Positions 46,101 through 57,345 are shown, counted from the stretch's first letter. The stretch is DNA of 64,000 bases from Notamacropus eugenii (GCF_028372415.1 NC_092874.1:241468069-241532068), one strand, 5' to 3'. Made by a program: numbers and translations. The notes: generated by a model not told the origin, from the sequence alone.

Positions 46101-48177
46101 CTTATTAGTATTCCGATTGTGTTCTGCTGTCTCTCTGGAGCCTTTTCTGTTCAGTTGCTTTCAATAAATTAGAAATTCTAGAGATGCTGGTGCATCCTTT
46201 ATCTTTTTTTTTGTAAAAATGAAATATGTTACCTACAGTACTTAAAGGTCTAGAAATGACTCAGTTGCCTTAAGTTTTTGTTTTTAAAGTAGGCAGAATC
46301 AACATTGCCACATTCATGTATGTGTTATAAAAAAGAATGTCTTTCATGTTCATGTGCCAAGAAAGGTGAGTCGATGATGGCCTTTTTATATGTTTTTATG
46401 GCTAAAAAGTGGTATTTTTATAACCAAAGTAATATTTCTCAAATGAGAAAATGTTTGTAAGGCAATTTGTAAAGTGCTTTGGGAATGTTAGTTATACTGT
46501 TTTCATCAAGTGAGAAATAATCTGGTTTGTGAAGTCACCAGTGAAGCACTTTCAAGATGAAAATTGTATGTGTAGTTTTCAGGTAAGTTTAAATATAAGT
46601 GCTAGTACAAAAACAGAATTTTTTTGGAGTTGTATGTACCTAGATGTGTAATATCTGATTGATTAGTTCCAAAAGAAATTTGTAGAAAAAAAGAAGAGGA
46701 TGAATTTCTGACTACTTACACCATTAGTGGATGATATGATTCAATTCACTTCAATTCAAGAGCCTGTTTTATGTAAGGTGAAATATAGTGTGGGATAGTA
46801 GACAATGTACCTTAATGGCCTTAGAGTTAAGAAGAACTGGATTTAAATTCAGCCTGTGACATATACTGCCTGCGTGAACGTGGGTATCATGGTGTCCCAG
46901 GCAACATTCTCAAACTGTAAGTTATAAATTGCTGATTTGTAGTAAGGTAAGGGATTTCCATATCAGGAGTGCCCCCACACAGATGAAATAACAGGATTGG
47001 ACCCAAAAGATTGTGGAAATCCCTGTGGAGTATACAAATAACAACATGGTATAGTCCCCACTTACTATATGAGGGGATTACAGATCTAGAGCTGAAGGGA
47101 AGCTGAGGCCAAGGTAAATTAGGTGGCTTATCCAAGGTTCCACATGTAAGTGAAAAAGCGTCAGAGGCAAGATTGGAATCTACATCCTCTGACTTCAGAA
47201 CTGGCATTCTTTTCTCTGTACCATGCTACTTGGGCTTATGTTCCAAAACAGTACTTGGCACAAAATGATTGACGAAGACTCAAGTTCAAATAGATAGACA
47301 CTTACTAGATGTGGTACCCTGGGCAAGTCACTTAACTTTGCCTGCCTCAATTTCCTTTTCTCTGAATGGGGATGATAATAATAGCACCTACCTCCCAGGG
47401 TTGTTACAGGAATCAAATGAGGTAATAGTTGTAAAATGCTTTGCAAACTTTAAAGTCCTATATAAATACTGACAATTATTATTAGTAGCAAGGGAGATAG
47501 AACTGACATGCATGCTATACTGTGGAAGTTCACTGTAGTACAGAATGCTGTGTTATGTGTGTGATTGAAAAGATACATATAATCTTGGGTGAAAAATCAA
47601 TTCATTTAAATGGTTAGTCTACAGAAGAGGAGTTCTTAACCTTTTTTGAGTTTTCTAACCCCTTTGACAGCCAGGTGAAGCTTACGGGGCCTCTTTTCAG
47701 AATAATGTTTTTAAATGCATAGAAGACAGATTTATAAAGGAAGCTAGTTATATTGAAATGCAGATATCAAAATCTATTTAAAATTTATGTTATAAATAAA
47801 TGAAGCATGTAGATGTATAACCAGAAATATACTGTAAAATTATAACATAATCATTTAATTATATATTATAAACATGTATAGATTATCATATTTAAAATTA
47901 TTAAAATATATTTAAAAAATCAAGTTCATAGAGCCCAGGTTAAGAACCTGTGGTCTAGAAACCATTCTGCAGGTGGAGATCACATTTTTGTGTACATTTG
48001 TCTTAATAACAGATATTGGCGAACTGAAGGCAACCCTTCGGGAGCTGACGTACGGCATCACTCTTCAGTCAGCAAAGTTGCTGCGTCACCTGAAGCAAAA
48101 AGATCGGCTTCTGCACAAAGTGCAACAGAACTGTGACATTGTGACGGCATGCTTACAGGCTGTATCCCAGAAGAGAA
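33671..48177 (+). CDS. TBC1D30: TBC1D30 gene, TBC-domain Rab GTPase-activating protein (first two coding exons)
   Basis: TBC1D30 is a Rab GAP reported to act on Rab8A and to affect primary cilia. Only its N-terminal part is here: exon 1 (33671-34148) and exon 2 (48013-48177), together 214 codons plus one base. The joined product shows the [12 protein letters not shown] and STEASG segments, [15 protein letters not shown], then [13 protein letters not shown] and [19 protein letters not shown], which match the N-terminus of the long human isoform. The TBC catalytic domain is not encoded in the window. Gene order and orientation relative to GNS match other mammals. Intron 1 is about 13.9 kb; intron 2 runs past the right edge. 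Confidence 0.95.
34540..34745. mobile_element. Short hAT-like element, second copy (partial)
   Basis: Shares gtttttaaatgtataaagta and ttacaaaggaaatcaattat words with the better copy at 47.6 kb. Ends are degraded. Confidence 0.5.
34985..35085 (-). repeat. L1 3'-UTR fragment
   Basis: tttttattttcagttccaga followed by ctctccccctcccttccctc, the reversed 3' tail of the local L1 family. Confidence 0.6.
36285..36450. repeat. MIR/L2-like fragment
   Basis: cattttatagatgagggagc with flanking degraded repeat sequence. Confidence 0.45.
36889..37715 (+). mobile_element. CR1/L3-like LINE remnant inserted in L1
   Basis: Encodes a decayed pol C-terminal segment with [26 protein letters not shown] and [14 protein letters not shown], the order of motifs in CR1-clade reverse transcriptases. 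It continues into a 3' part (gtcatcaagcagaggcttga; gattctgtggttctagg). It is flanked on both sides by pieces of one L1. Confidence 0.75.
37860..40290 (+). repeat. Long copy of the unassigned dispersed repeat, inserted in L1
   Basis: Begins caacaaacatttattaagca and runs to about 38727, resumes at 39381 after an L1 insertion, and ends near 40290. It carries the same landmarks as the copy at 13.3 kb, including tggagtggggagagacttc and ttaagtttaaggtgtctatg. Confidence 0.6.
38728..39380 (-). mobile_element. L1 3' ends inserted in the dispersed repeat
   Basis: Reversed L1 3' UTR (catgtaaagataatttttaac; caatcatgtaaaacttattt; aacaaaaggaaaacaaaaac), then a second similar 3' UTR from about 39043. The insertion is flanked by ggaacatcacttt (38715-38727) and ggaatatcacttt (39381-39393), a 13-base target-site duplication with one mismatch. 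Confidence 0.8.
40926..40978. repeat. (TCCA)n microsatellite
   Basis: About 13 tandem copies of a ccat/tcca unit, directly before the larger pyrimidine array. Confidence 0.95.
41018..41582. repeat. (CTTC)n / (CCTC)n polypyrimidine array
   Basis: About 560 bases made almost only of C and T on the plus strand, with long runs of ttcc alternating with blocks of ctcc. Open frames on both strands through it are artefacts of the tetranucleotide. Confidence 0.97.
42725..42915 (+). repeat. Marsupial SINE (MAR1/WSINE type)
   Basis: gggcagctaggtggctagat, gtcaggaagactcatcttct, tgtgactctgggtaagccac and cctcatctgtaaaatgagct are hallmark segments of the tRNA-derived marsupial SINE. Confidence 0.88.
42916..43260 (+). 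repeat. MIR/THER1-type SINE split by an older repeat
   Basis: gagacctgggtttgaatcca at the left and aagagatttgcaaatcttaa at the right are SINE ends; the middle (about 42975-43100) looks like another repeat in reverse. Confidence 0.5.
43300..43455 (-). repeat. SINE fragment, reverse
   Basis: cttgaacccaggtcttcctg and actctctatccacaagg are the reversed SINE 5' part. Confidence 0.6.
43605..44065 (-). mobile_element. L1 3'-UTR copy, antisense
   Basis: ttacatgtaaagacaatttt, gtaagcaatttgatataggt, ttcagactccatcaatgttt and tgagtcctttgaaattgtct. Same family as 38.8 kb. Confidence 0.8.
44270..44625 (+). repeat. L2 LINE 3' end
   Basis: ccctgtatctccagtatgcc and acttaataaatgtttcttga are the classic L2 terminus; a small MIR-like piece interrupts near 44345. 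Confidence 0.65.
44690..44930 (+). repeat. Short copy of the unassigned dispersed repeat
   Basis: Starts with taataaacattaattaagc and contains gacagtccctgctctcaag, as at the 5' part of the longer copies. Confidence 0.55.
44940..45065 (+). repeat. SINE 5' part
   Basis: tgcctagtacaatggttaga, gagtcagaaagacctgggtt and gtcacttaacctctctg. Confidence 0.7.
45533..45990 (-). mobile_element. RTE-clade LINE 3' fragment
   Basis: On plus it begins with the reversed tail ttgttgttgtccagttgtgt and continues ttatgtggccaaagtattta, cttcagcttcagtatttgat, tactggaaaaaccagagttt and ttttagtatgctgtctagag. These words are shared by RTE/BovB-type elements of ruminants and marsupials. No ORF remains. Confidence 0.7.
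45991..46790. other. TBC1D30 intron 1, no recognised feature
   Basis: AT-rich sequence without a supported ORF or nameable repeat. Confidence 0.45.
47085..47240 (-). repeat. MIR-like SINE, reverse
   Basis: ggtggcttatccaaggttcc and a degraded tail at ctctgtaccatgctact. Confidence 0.5.
47245..47490 (+). repeat. THER1-type SINE
   Basis: tgggcaagtcacttaacttt, cctcaatttccttttctctg and aaaatgctttgcaaacttta ending in tattattag. Confidence 0.75.
47632..47960. mobile_element. hAT-like nonautonomous DNA element
   Basis: Perfect 11-base terminal inverted repeats: gttcttaacct near 47634 and aggttaagaac near 47938. Flanks gtctacag (left) and gtctagaa (right) may be a decayed 8-base target duplication. 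The internal sequence is AT-rich and has no ORF. Confidence 0.55.
48013..48177 (+). CDS. TBC1D30: TBC1D30 coding exon 2
   Basis: A 165-base exon after the acceptor taacag, in phase with exon 1. It reads [20 protein letters not shown], then [20 protein letters not shown] and [15 protein letters not shown], ending phase 1 at AGAA|gtaagt. The heptad-like leucines and charged residues suggest a helical or coiled-coil segment ahead of the TBC domain. Near-identity to the human segment makes the call firm. The next exon (beginning around VDTKLKF in human) was not found before base 64000. Confidence 0.95.
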
Positions 48178-48404
48178 GTAAGTACCACTGAGTCCTTGCA
48201 GCATCTCCTGCCATCCATCCTTGAGGTGAATTTGATAACATGGTTGGGGCCGGGGCTTTCCACTTGAGAAATCAGACTTTTGAATAGTAGTATTTTCATG
48301 TTCATACAATGAGCCAGGATCTCTTTGTGATCCATATTAATCATGTTTCCATTCATAGCATTTAAATGTTTAATCTGATGCATTGTATTAATGAAAATGA
48401 CTAA

Positions 48405-48740
48405 CAGAGAAGCAACATAGTGTAGTAGGTAGAGGGTTAAGCTTGAAGTTTGGAAGACCTGGATTTGAATCCCACCCCAGGCTCTTATTAGTTGAGTGAC
48501 CATTGGGCAAGTCTCTTGTCCTCTCTCAGCCTCAGTTTCCTCATCAATGAAATGGGGAAGGTAAACTTGTAGCATTTCCTTCATGGGGTTGTTGTGAAAA
48601 TCGAGTGAGATAATGTCGAGTGAGATAAAATGCATTGCAAGCCTTAAATTACTTACAGATAAAGAAAATGAGGTCCTGGGAGCATAGATGCTGTGTCCAA
48701 GGTTACATAGATAATAAATGTAACCCCACAACCATCATTA
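48405..48740 (+). repeat. MIR/THER1-type SINE with reverse SINE fragment
   Basis: gtagtaggtagagggttaag, cctcagtttcctcatcaatg and aaatgcattgcaagcctt, followed by a fragment with gtccaaggttacatagat. Confidence 0.7.
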
Positions 48741-49239
48741 TCACTGTTATCATCACTCCAGCTGCACCCCATTCTCCCAAGAAGGAGAAAAGTTTATTTT
48801 CAGTATCTAAGTCTTGTTTCTCTTGTGGATATTGACTCAACATTCTCTCACATTATGTCTTTCCTCACAATGACAAACCTTGATTAGAATTTCCATTTTT
48901 TCCTCAATGTTTTTTGCATCAGGTACAAACAACCTTAACTAGTAGCAGTGATGAACTTTCCTCCTTAGTTCTTGGTTGCTATGTTAAATAGTTAAGCACC
49001 TGACTTTTTAAAAAGAGGGAATTTGTTCTGAAATAATTGTTCTGAAATTCTGATCCAATGAATATTTGTAAAGTGCTTAGCATAAGGCCTCGCATACAGA
49101 AGGCATTATATCAAGGCTTATTCCTCCCTTCCCCATTATTCTGTTTCCTCCCCTCCACTAAAACTAAAAGGGGAGAGAGTAATTTTTCTCTAAGTTGCCT
49201 CTTAGATATTCTTGTGTATAGGTTTTTGTTGTTGAAGGA

Positions 49240-49440
49240 CAGACCAGAGCCATGGTTTCATTGCTATGAGGAACTCAAAATAAGGACATTCTTTTTATTT
49301 ACGCAGCTGGGGACCTACTCTGCACCTTAGAGGGTACTGACAGGTTGAGTGATTTGGTCAGTGATGGGTCAGAGTTAGGATTCGAACCCAGGTCTCCCTG
49401 ACTCTGAGGTCAGCTTTCCGCTATGACTTGCTGCCTCTCT
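49240..49440 (-). repeat. SINE, reverse
   Basis: ggattcgaacccaggtctcc and tgacttgctgcctct are the reversed SINE 5' half. Confidence 0.6.
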
Positions 49441-49954
49441 GTGTGGGTAGGTAATTCATAAATGAATTGTTGGATTATGCTAATGCTTTTGTTATTAGTG
49501 TGGTGGTTAAAGTTAGAAATAAAGGCTTACTGCGTGTGAATTTTATAATTCTCCTGGGAATAACTTCATGTATTTTCAATGACTAACATTTCTTTGTTTT
49601 TGTTTTGTATTTTGTATTAACATGCAGCATGGCCGAACATTATGTTCAGGTATGATTATACTGATTACATGTATGATCAGTATATTTTAATTAAAATGTT
49701 TGAGACAGCTTTTGAGAATTCATGAAAGTGAGCATTTTATTTTTTTTAAAATTTGATCCATTTGACATGTTATCTACTCTTACTTTTGCACTTAAGGGTT
49801 TTTTTCAACAAAAGTTAATTTTTTGGGGTTGGCAAGTTTCAGACAGTGCAAGCTGATGGCTCGTATTTCATTTTTATACTCTTTATTCCTCCAAGCTTAT
49901 TTTTTTCTTTCCTATCCTGCCCTAGATTTTGATAACAGCACCATAGGATCTGCT

Positions 49955-50165
49955 GCTGGATCAGAGACCCACAGACTTAGAGTGGGAAGTGGTTGTTTTG
50001 TTCCACTTCCTCATTTTACAGATGAGGGAAACTGAGGCCCAGAGAGATTAAGTGAACTGTTTCAGGACATGCAAGGAATGAGTGGCAGAGCTGGGATTTG
50101 AACCCTAGGACCTCTGACTCCCACCAAAGTACTCTTTCCAATGTACCCCCCTGTATCCCTCCATT
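49955..50165 (-). repeat. MIR-like SINE, reverse
   Basis: cattttacagatgagggaaa, tgaggcccagagagattaag and gctgggatttgaaccctagg. Confidence 0.7.
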
Positions 50166-50169
50166 GAAG

Positions 50170-51837
50170 AACAGTTGCTGAGGGTCGCAGAGAGATCAGA
50201 ATCTTTACTAAGTGGGAACTGTAGTAATTTTGGAATGAATATTTTACTCTTCTCTTCATTATTATCATCTCATTTATTTTACTATTCTTGTTTATCACTG
50301 TCATTATGTATATCAAAAGTTTACAGTGGAAAGTGGAAGATACACAGAGTGAAAGAAAGAGGGTTGAGGGATGGGAATGGAGCCAAGAGAGAGGGAGGAA
50401 AACATACCAGGAAACTTGATGGAATTACTAACTACAGAAAAGTTGTAGTGGTTATCAAGCATACTTAGGAGTTCACAGGGCATCTAGATTTATTGGTCAT
50501 GCAATTTCTAGCCATTTGGTTGAAAAACCCAGAAGTCCATACTTAAGTACCAAATTAATTTTGAAATTAGTCTTCTTGATGTATTTTATGTTTTCAATTT
50601 CTAGACATAATTTTGTAGGAAAACCTCAGTTAACCAGAATGTTCTGGGAATAGGGTGTTCTAAAGGATGGAATTTTTTGGAACATTCCCATTACTGCCTT
50701 CATAATGAGACTTACTATATATAATTAAACATTTCTTTTATGACTTACAACTTTACATTGCCTTGGGATTATAATTCTTAACATGAATTTACATTGTATA
50801 ATGTCCTAGATGTAGGAAAGCTAGAAATTTGGCAAAATGTGTAACAATTGGGGAAGGCCACTGTTTGGGAGGTAGGGAGGAGGCTTGTAGGGTGAATCTT
50901 GGCTAATGGGTGTGCAGTGAGGAAGCATACAATTTGGTGCCTTCAAATTTTAAATAATTATTCTTGTTAACTAATAATTCATTTAGTTTACCATGCTGAA
51001 GGTGAGTAAATATTATCAGAAACCACTAAATTTTGTCCTGGAACCTTTGCTCTCTGGCCTAGTTACAGTTCTGTTTAGGCCTTATGGAAGAATTTTTTTT
51101 CTATTCAAAACTAGAACAAAAATGATACAACTTTGGTTAATATTTTTATTTTATTAAAAGGTATATAATATATTTTATAAAATATATAATTTATTTTTAA
51201 TATTAGGAACATAAGTATACTTTATGTGCTAAAAACAATATTATCTTATTTCTACTACATTTGATGTAACTGTTTACCTCTTAAAGTTGGATCAAGCCTC
51301 TCAGTTCATTACAGTAGGACCTTACTATACAATTGTACATTATAGCAGGACCCTACTATATGGTGACAAGGGTGGTGTGTGTAGAGTGGGAAGGTGGGGT
51401 GAGGGAATGGAAGTTAGAGAAGAGAATGGGGGGAGCAGTTAGATCATTTCCTATCTTCCTAGGCTAACTTTTTTTTTTAACTTGATAAATTCGTTTGACC
51501 GAAACAGACAAATAGAAATGGACAAACCACAAAGTAGACTCCTTGAAAAGTTATGCGAAACAGTGCCCAAGAACGATTCTATGAATGATTCAGGAAGCTG
51601 GATACTTTTGTACTGTTTGTCCTTTACTGATTATTCAGAGAAAAGCTGTGTGCCTTACATTTTTTCATGATGATACAGACACAAGCCATTGTATTTAAAC
51701 TGAGGTTTTTGTTGTTTAATGTTGTTACATAGTTGTATTCAGTGTGTATCTTCTCTTTCTCTAAAAACACTTCACACAACTCTTCTTCATATTTCTTTGA
51801 ATTTATCATATTTGTTGTTCCTTATGATAATAATCAT
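50170..51837. other. TBC1D30 intron 2: no gene recognised
   Basis: AT-rich. A phrase near 50625 (cctcagttaaccagaatgtt) hints at a Tigger-like DNA element, but I cannot support its ends. No supported exon. Confidence 0.4.
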
Positions 51838-52085
51838 ATCGTTTAGTTGTTTTCAGTCGTGTCTGACTCTGTAACCCATTTGGGATTTTCTCGATAGAGT
51901 TATTGGAGTGGTTTGTCATTTCCTTCTCCAACTCATTTTACAGATGAGGAAACTGAGGCAAACATGATTAAGTGACTTTCCCAGAGTCACACAGCTGGTA
52001 AGTGTCTGAGACCAGATTGGAACTCAGAAAGAGGAGTGTTCCTGACTCCAGGCCTGACACTCTATCTACTGCCACTTAGTTGCCT
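51838..52085 (-). repeat. Full-length marsupial SINE (MAR1/WSINE type), reverse
   Basis: Reads in reverse from the tail (ttcagtcgtgtctgactctg) through tggtttgtcatttccttctc, cagatgaggaaactgaggca and gtcacacagctggtaagtgt to actgccacttagttgcc. Confidence 0.88.
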
Positions 52086-52089
52086 TTAT

Positions 52090-52290
52090 AATAATCATAG
52101 GTAACATTCAAGTAACATTTATTATGTGTCAGGCACTGTGCTGAGCACCTTACAGTTTTCATCTCATTTGAGCCTCATGACAACCGTGGAAAGCAGAGGT
52201 TTTTGCAGAGGAGGAAACTGAGGCAAACAGAGGTTATGTGACTCATCCAGGGTTTGAATAAGTAAGCATCTGAGTCCATTTACTTATGGC
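52090..52290 (-). repeat. MIR/THER1-like SINE, reverse
   Basis: tgtcaggcactgtgctgagc and gaggaaactgaggcaaacag. Confidence 0.6.
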
Positions 52291-52309
52291 AGTTAACTAT
52301 ATTGTAACA

Positions 52310-52850
52310 GACTTTTTCTTTTTCTTAAACATACATTTTACTACTGACTTTTGTCTATATATTGCAGTAATTCACCCTTCCCAATCCCTCCATAACAAAG
52401 AAAAATAACTAAGCAAAAACATTCAATACAATGGCCGCATGTGGTATTCTCTCCTAGTAGTTTTTCACGTCTGCTATGAATGGGGAATGTATACTTCATG
52501 ATCTGTTCTCTTGGACCTTCAATGGACCTTCATTTACTCAATTGGTTCAGTTTCCTTTTGGTGATCTTTTCATAGACATTGTTGTAAAATATTATTTATA
52601 TTATTATTAATACAAAATAAAAAATTAATAATATTAAATATTGTATATATTACTTTCTTGGTTCTGCTTATTTTAGTCTGTATCATTTCATATAAATCTT
52701 CTCATGTTTCTCTGAATTCCTCTTTTTTGTAACTTCTTATTGCATAATAATATCCTATTAAATTCTTTTACCATTTTTTCATGTTTTTTTTTTTTTTAAC
52801 CATTTTACCATTGTCCTATAAAGGCCTTTTCCCCTCTCTGTTACGTTTCT
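52310..52850 (-). mobile_element. L1 3' UTR, antisense
   Basis: ccttcccaatccctccataa, tggttctgcttattttagtc and cataataatatcctattaaa follow the same order as the other L1 3' ends. Confidence 0.55.
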
Positions 52851-52989
52851 AGGGACAAGCTTTCATCCAGAATATAACCAAATTTGTGTTCTTATTTAAA
52901 TAGAATTTCCTTGTTTCTCAGCACTTAGATGGCCTCCATAATATTAGTGGTATATGGCTGTAGCAGTCACCAACTACATAGGCACTAAA

Positions 52990-53670
52990 GAAATATGACT
53001 GAAGGTCAGGTACGACCACATCCCTCTTGTGCTCAGCTAGAAAAACTGGCTTCCCATTATCTCGAGGATCAAATGCAAATTCCTCTCTGTTTTTCAATGG
53101 AACCTTTCACATCTAACTTTCCTTTCCAGACTCCCTTTCAGTCATTCTCCATTCTAGCAAAACTGGCTCACTAACCATCTCTCCCATATTCCATCTGATG
53201 TCACCAGATCCTTTACACAGCTTGTCCTAGTGTCTAGAAAGCTCTTGCTCCTCATCAGGGCCTCTTAGAATCCCTGGCCTTTTTCACAGCTCAGCTTAAA
53301 TACCTTTTCTACATGAGACCTTTCCTAATCCTACAAAGTCAATACCTCTCTAAAAAAAATTTACCTTGTTTTTACAAATTTGCATTTGCTTATATGAGTC
53401 CATGAAACCCCATTGGAATGAAAGCTCCTTAGGGTGAAGGAATTGTTTTGTTCTGCTTTTCTATTTTTCACTAGCACCTTATTCATAATGAGTGTTTACT
53501 AAATGCTTGTCATTTGATTACAGAGTATATGACAATAACTACCACAAAAATATTACCTTATTTTTATAGAGTTTTTATGTCAGGATAGTGTATTATTTCT
53601 TCTTTGTTTCTCTAAAACCTAGCACTGTACATTGCATGTAGCAGGTGATTAATAAAGGTTTATTAAATTT
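52990..53670 (+). mobile_element. L2 LINE 3' end
   Basis: Ordered L2 landmarks: tggcttcccattatctcgag, ctttcctttccagactccc, ggaatgaaagctccttaggg and actaaatgcttgtcatttga. The pol frame is decayed. Confidence 0.75.
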
Positions 53671-53679
53671 AATTTTGTT

Positions 53680-55170
53680 AAATTTGAAAGCATTTTACAT
53701 AGATTCTCTTACTTGGGAGACTCTGGAATAGTCTATGAGTAGGTTATGGAAAAATTTGTTCATTGGTTTGCAGTAAAAGTCACTAGAATTTTTAAGGGGG
53801 TAGGTGAATGCTGAGAAGGATTAAGAAAAAATGTTGAAATTGGCTTTCAGAGATAAGTGGTTTCTTTTACTTTATTGTATCTGTTCTTGAAAAAAATGGT
53901 AGAGTTTAGGGTAAGGAGAATGAATGAAATGCCAATAACATGATCCTCACAGTTGGATTATTACATTCTGATAGGAAATGTTTTGAAATGGCATTGGTTT
54001 ATATGCAACAGCTGAATGAATCATCAAAATAAAATTGTATGGTAAAGCCTAGCTGTCTTTTGGGGAGTCCTGTGCTCAGAGATAACAGGGACAAAATGTT
54101 GCTAAATGCATAGTAATATTTGTAATATAGTTGTCTTTACTTTAACTTTGTAGAGGAATAAAGAACATTTTAGCAACCCTTTCTTCCATGCAGAGGCTGA
54201 CTTCTGATAAAGGGAAATGGAGTCATGTATAAACAATATGTGTATATATGTATGTATGTGTGTATCATATCTATATCTAAAATGCTTCATATAAATTGGT
54301 CGCATAAGTGGGTGACTATTTTCCAGGCTGCCTTCTATGTAGGAGTACTTTATCTATAGTGGATGGAGGAGTAGGAGAAGGAGAGGGAATTTCTGTGAAT
54401 ATTTGTTTGTTGAATAACTGTTCTACCACTTTAGCAGGCACAAGTAACATAATCACAGTGTTGGGGAATCTGTCATTTCCCCAAGCAAACATTTTGACAT
54501 TTCATAAAGTGGCTCAGAATGTTATATCAAGTGACTACTGAATATGGTTTCCAGCTACGATGGAATGATGTGAATTCCTGCTCATTTTCGTGGGTCTACC
54601 TTTTTCCTCTCCCTCACAAAAGTATATTATAAAGTAGGGACTGAATGTTACTGGATTTGAACTAGGGTCCTATAGTTAAAAGTTGCCATCTACTGATAAT
54701 GATTTGCTGGGTAGGGTTCCCCCTCTTAACTTTTTCCAGACTCAGAGAGAACTTAAGAACTCCCTATCTCTTCTCAATCACATACTGTATTTAAAAGGAA
54801 AGATTACTTGCAACTTAAAAAAAACCCTGAAAAACTCTTTTTTGTTTGGGGTAGAACCAGAGGTTTCATTTAAAGGGTTAGCTAAGGTGTTAACAAAGTA
54901 GGTGTCTCTTTCATTTACTGCCTGTTTCTGCCACTGGTTATTTCAAGCTTAAATTTACCTTTTGCAGGAATTTTCTGTATATCCAGTATGTAATTAACAG
55001 CTTGATCTGACATAACTATAATTTGTATAATTAGGGTTTGACTAAATAAGAAAATTTTATTGTAGCATGAATTGCACAAAGTATTCTACAGCCAGAATAT
55101 TTTTTCTTGCTTTTTCTTTCAAACCAAGTATGCTGTAGATGAGACCTCTCTTTTATTTTTTGTTACTTCT
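53680..55170. other. TBC1D30 intron 2: no recognised feature
   Basis: AT-rich sequence. No exon or nameable repeat found. Confidence 0.45.
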
Positions 55171-55177
55171 TAACATC

Positions 55178-55290
55178 TGTAAAATGATCTGGAGAAGGAA
55201 ATGGTAAACTACTCTAGGATCTTGGCCAACAAAAACCAAATGGGATCATGAAGAGTCAGACAACTGAAATAACTGCACCACAATAAACAA
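55178..55290 (+). repeat. Marsupial SINE 3' part
   Basis: gatctggagaaggaaatggt, ttggccaacaaaaaccaaat and atcatgaagagtcagacaac. Confidence 0.75.
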
Positions 55291-55299
55291 TATTTCTAG

Positions 55300-57000
55300 T
55301 ACATTGTTGATATTTTATGATATTTAAAAGCAACAGCTTTTTCCTGTGCTAATGTCCCAATTTTTTTCTTTCAACTTTGCAAATACAGGATCCTTGTGAT
55401 TTCATTTCCAGGATGACAGGTTTTCCTTTCTCCTCCATTCCCCCATTTTGGTATTACTTTAATGAAAAGAAAATTGTATTTAAGGGCCAGCAGAGGGAGC
55501 CCTAATTTTTGCTTTGATTTTTCAAGTGATTTATTTATATCTCCACTTCTTCCAAAGGATTTGCAGGCACTCACACAATTTAAAATAGCAAATTAGAGAT
55601 TTAAACAGAACAGAGACATATGGAGGACTTTCAAAATTATCTAACATACTATAAGATGGATTTATATTTGGGGCATATGTTACAAAGGGATATTTTTGGA
55701 ACCACCTGATTTCTAATAAATGGAAGATGTCTGTCACTTTCAGTATAGCTTAAGACATATGAACCAGATTATTTAAAAAAGAAAAAAAAGTACCATGACT
55801 GTGGTTCTTAAAGTGTATGCATTAGAATAGCAGATGGAGAGCTTATTCTCAGTGTTTTTGTTTTTTGTTCCACAAATCTTTTTCAACAGAAAGAAATGCA
55901 CTATGACTCTTCAGGACAATTTAAAATATTATTTGTAATATTCTTTTAGGTTTTTTCTTTAAGTGCTTACAATAACTACAATGTTAACTTTGTCCTCCAA
56001 GTTTCAACTTAAAATTTGTTATAGAATTATAAAATATAAAATTTTGTTCTGCTTTTAATTAGAAAACTAAACATAAAATATAATCTAATTATAAAATAAT
56101 TATGATTATTTTATGTGAGACATTCTGCAAGAATTCAGAAAAATAATCCAGCCAGATCTCATATATTTACTATATCTGTAGTTGAATATGAAATTAAATT
56201 TTTTTTTACAAATTTTCTTGAATTTAATAACATTTTTAATGAAATAAACTACAACTTGGAGATCCTTAATATAATGTAATATAATATGATGTAATAATAT
56301 AACATAATATAATATAATATAATAATGGTATATAAACCTAATTTTGGTGTTGGACTCTTTTATTTGAACAAAAGTTCACAATAATTAGTGCTAGACAGGT
56401 ACAATCTTTAATTTTGTTGTGGATCATTTATTTATGTATGTTGGTTTAACATAATAATAATGAATAAGATGAAATAATGAATAAAATGAAAATGCTCTTT
56501 GAGACTAATCTGTTGTGGAAAATAGTAGGAGAATTTTACAAGCCCAGAGAGTGAAACAGTCTATACTTACAGATGGTCATCACCAAAATGTCAGCCATCA
56601 GATGAAGATTCATCTTTGCTAAGGAAACAGTTTGTGATACTATGTCTATGGAGGGAAAGAGAAACCCTACTTGAATGAAATCAGAGATCTTTGGAAATAT
56701 CAGAAGAAAATTGACTAATATTTCATTTGAAAACTCTTCTTACTAGTTTAATAAATAACAATGTCTTACATACCTAATTTGTAAATAGATATTTCTCTAA
56801 TTGCCCCTTTTATGAGTTTCTTAAAAAAACAAAATCTTACTAGACATGTAGGTTGGCACCTTGATCTTAGCCTTCAAGGATCTGTGTTTTCATCACTGTG
56901 GATACACCCACCACCAATGGTGATTATAACTCCTCCATGCATTAATGGACTGTTTTGATGAGTTGTTGTGGATTACAAAAAGCCAATCTGAATTTAGCTA
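55300..57000. other. TBC1D30 intron 2: AT-rich, no recognised feature
   Basis: Very AT-rich, with the simple repeat near 56.3 kb. No supported exon. Confidence 0.45.
56262..56330. repeat. (ATAAT)n AT-rich simple repeat
   Basis: Repeating ataat/taatat units in a very AT-rich stretch. Confidence 0.8.
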
Positions 57001-57004
57001 GGCT

Positions 57005-57165
57005 GGTCCTTTACTTAACTCTGTCTGCCTCAGTTCCTTCTCTGTAAAATGAGCTGGAGAAGGAAATGGCAAACCACTAGAGTATCTTTGCCAAGAAAAA
57101 CCCAAATAGAGTCATGGAGAGAAGGGTAGGACATAATTTAAAACGACTGAATAATAACAACAAGT
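57005..57165 (+). repeat. Marsupial SINE 3' part
   Basis: tgtaaaatgagctggagaag, aaatggcaaaccactagagt and tctttgccaagaaaaaccc. Confidence 0.82.
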
Positions 57166-57345
57166 ATAACAGTGTGTCTGTGTGCAGATGTCACAGCTCT
57201 ACGTCATGTTGGAAAAGTCCTCTAATTTCTTTGGCCCTCAGTTTTATAATTTGGGGATAATAATATATGCCCTATTTATTTTGCAGGGATGTGTGAGGAT
57301 GAAGTGAGATAGCAAACGCAAAAGTCCTTAAAAAGTTTAATATTA
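57166..57345 (+). repeat. MIR/THER1-like SINE
   Basis: tttggccctcagttttataa and aggatgaagtgagatagcaa; moderately degraded. Confidence 0.5.

Noticed and set aside
49628-49649. Possible 22-base microexon (after atgcag, before gtatga) in TBC1D30 intron 2
   Set aside because: It has AG and GT at its borders, but 22 bases would shift the frame of TBC1D30, and the human protein continues directly from exon 2 to the next exon. RNA evidence would be needed.
50600-51370. Possible Tigger/mariner-like element
   Set aside because: Only short phrases such as cctcagttaaccagaatgtt are suggestive; no inverted repeats or TA duplications could be located.
51482-51670. Open frame of 62 codons after a T-rich tract, considered as an exon
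   Set aside because: It matches no part of TBC1D30 and no family I know, and it lacks a convincing splice pair.
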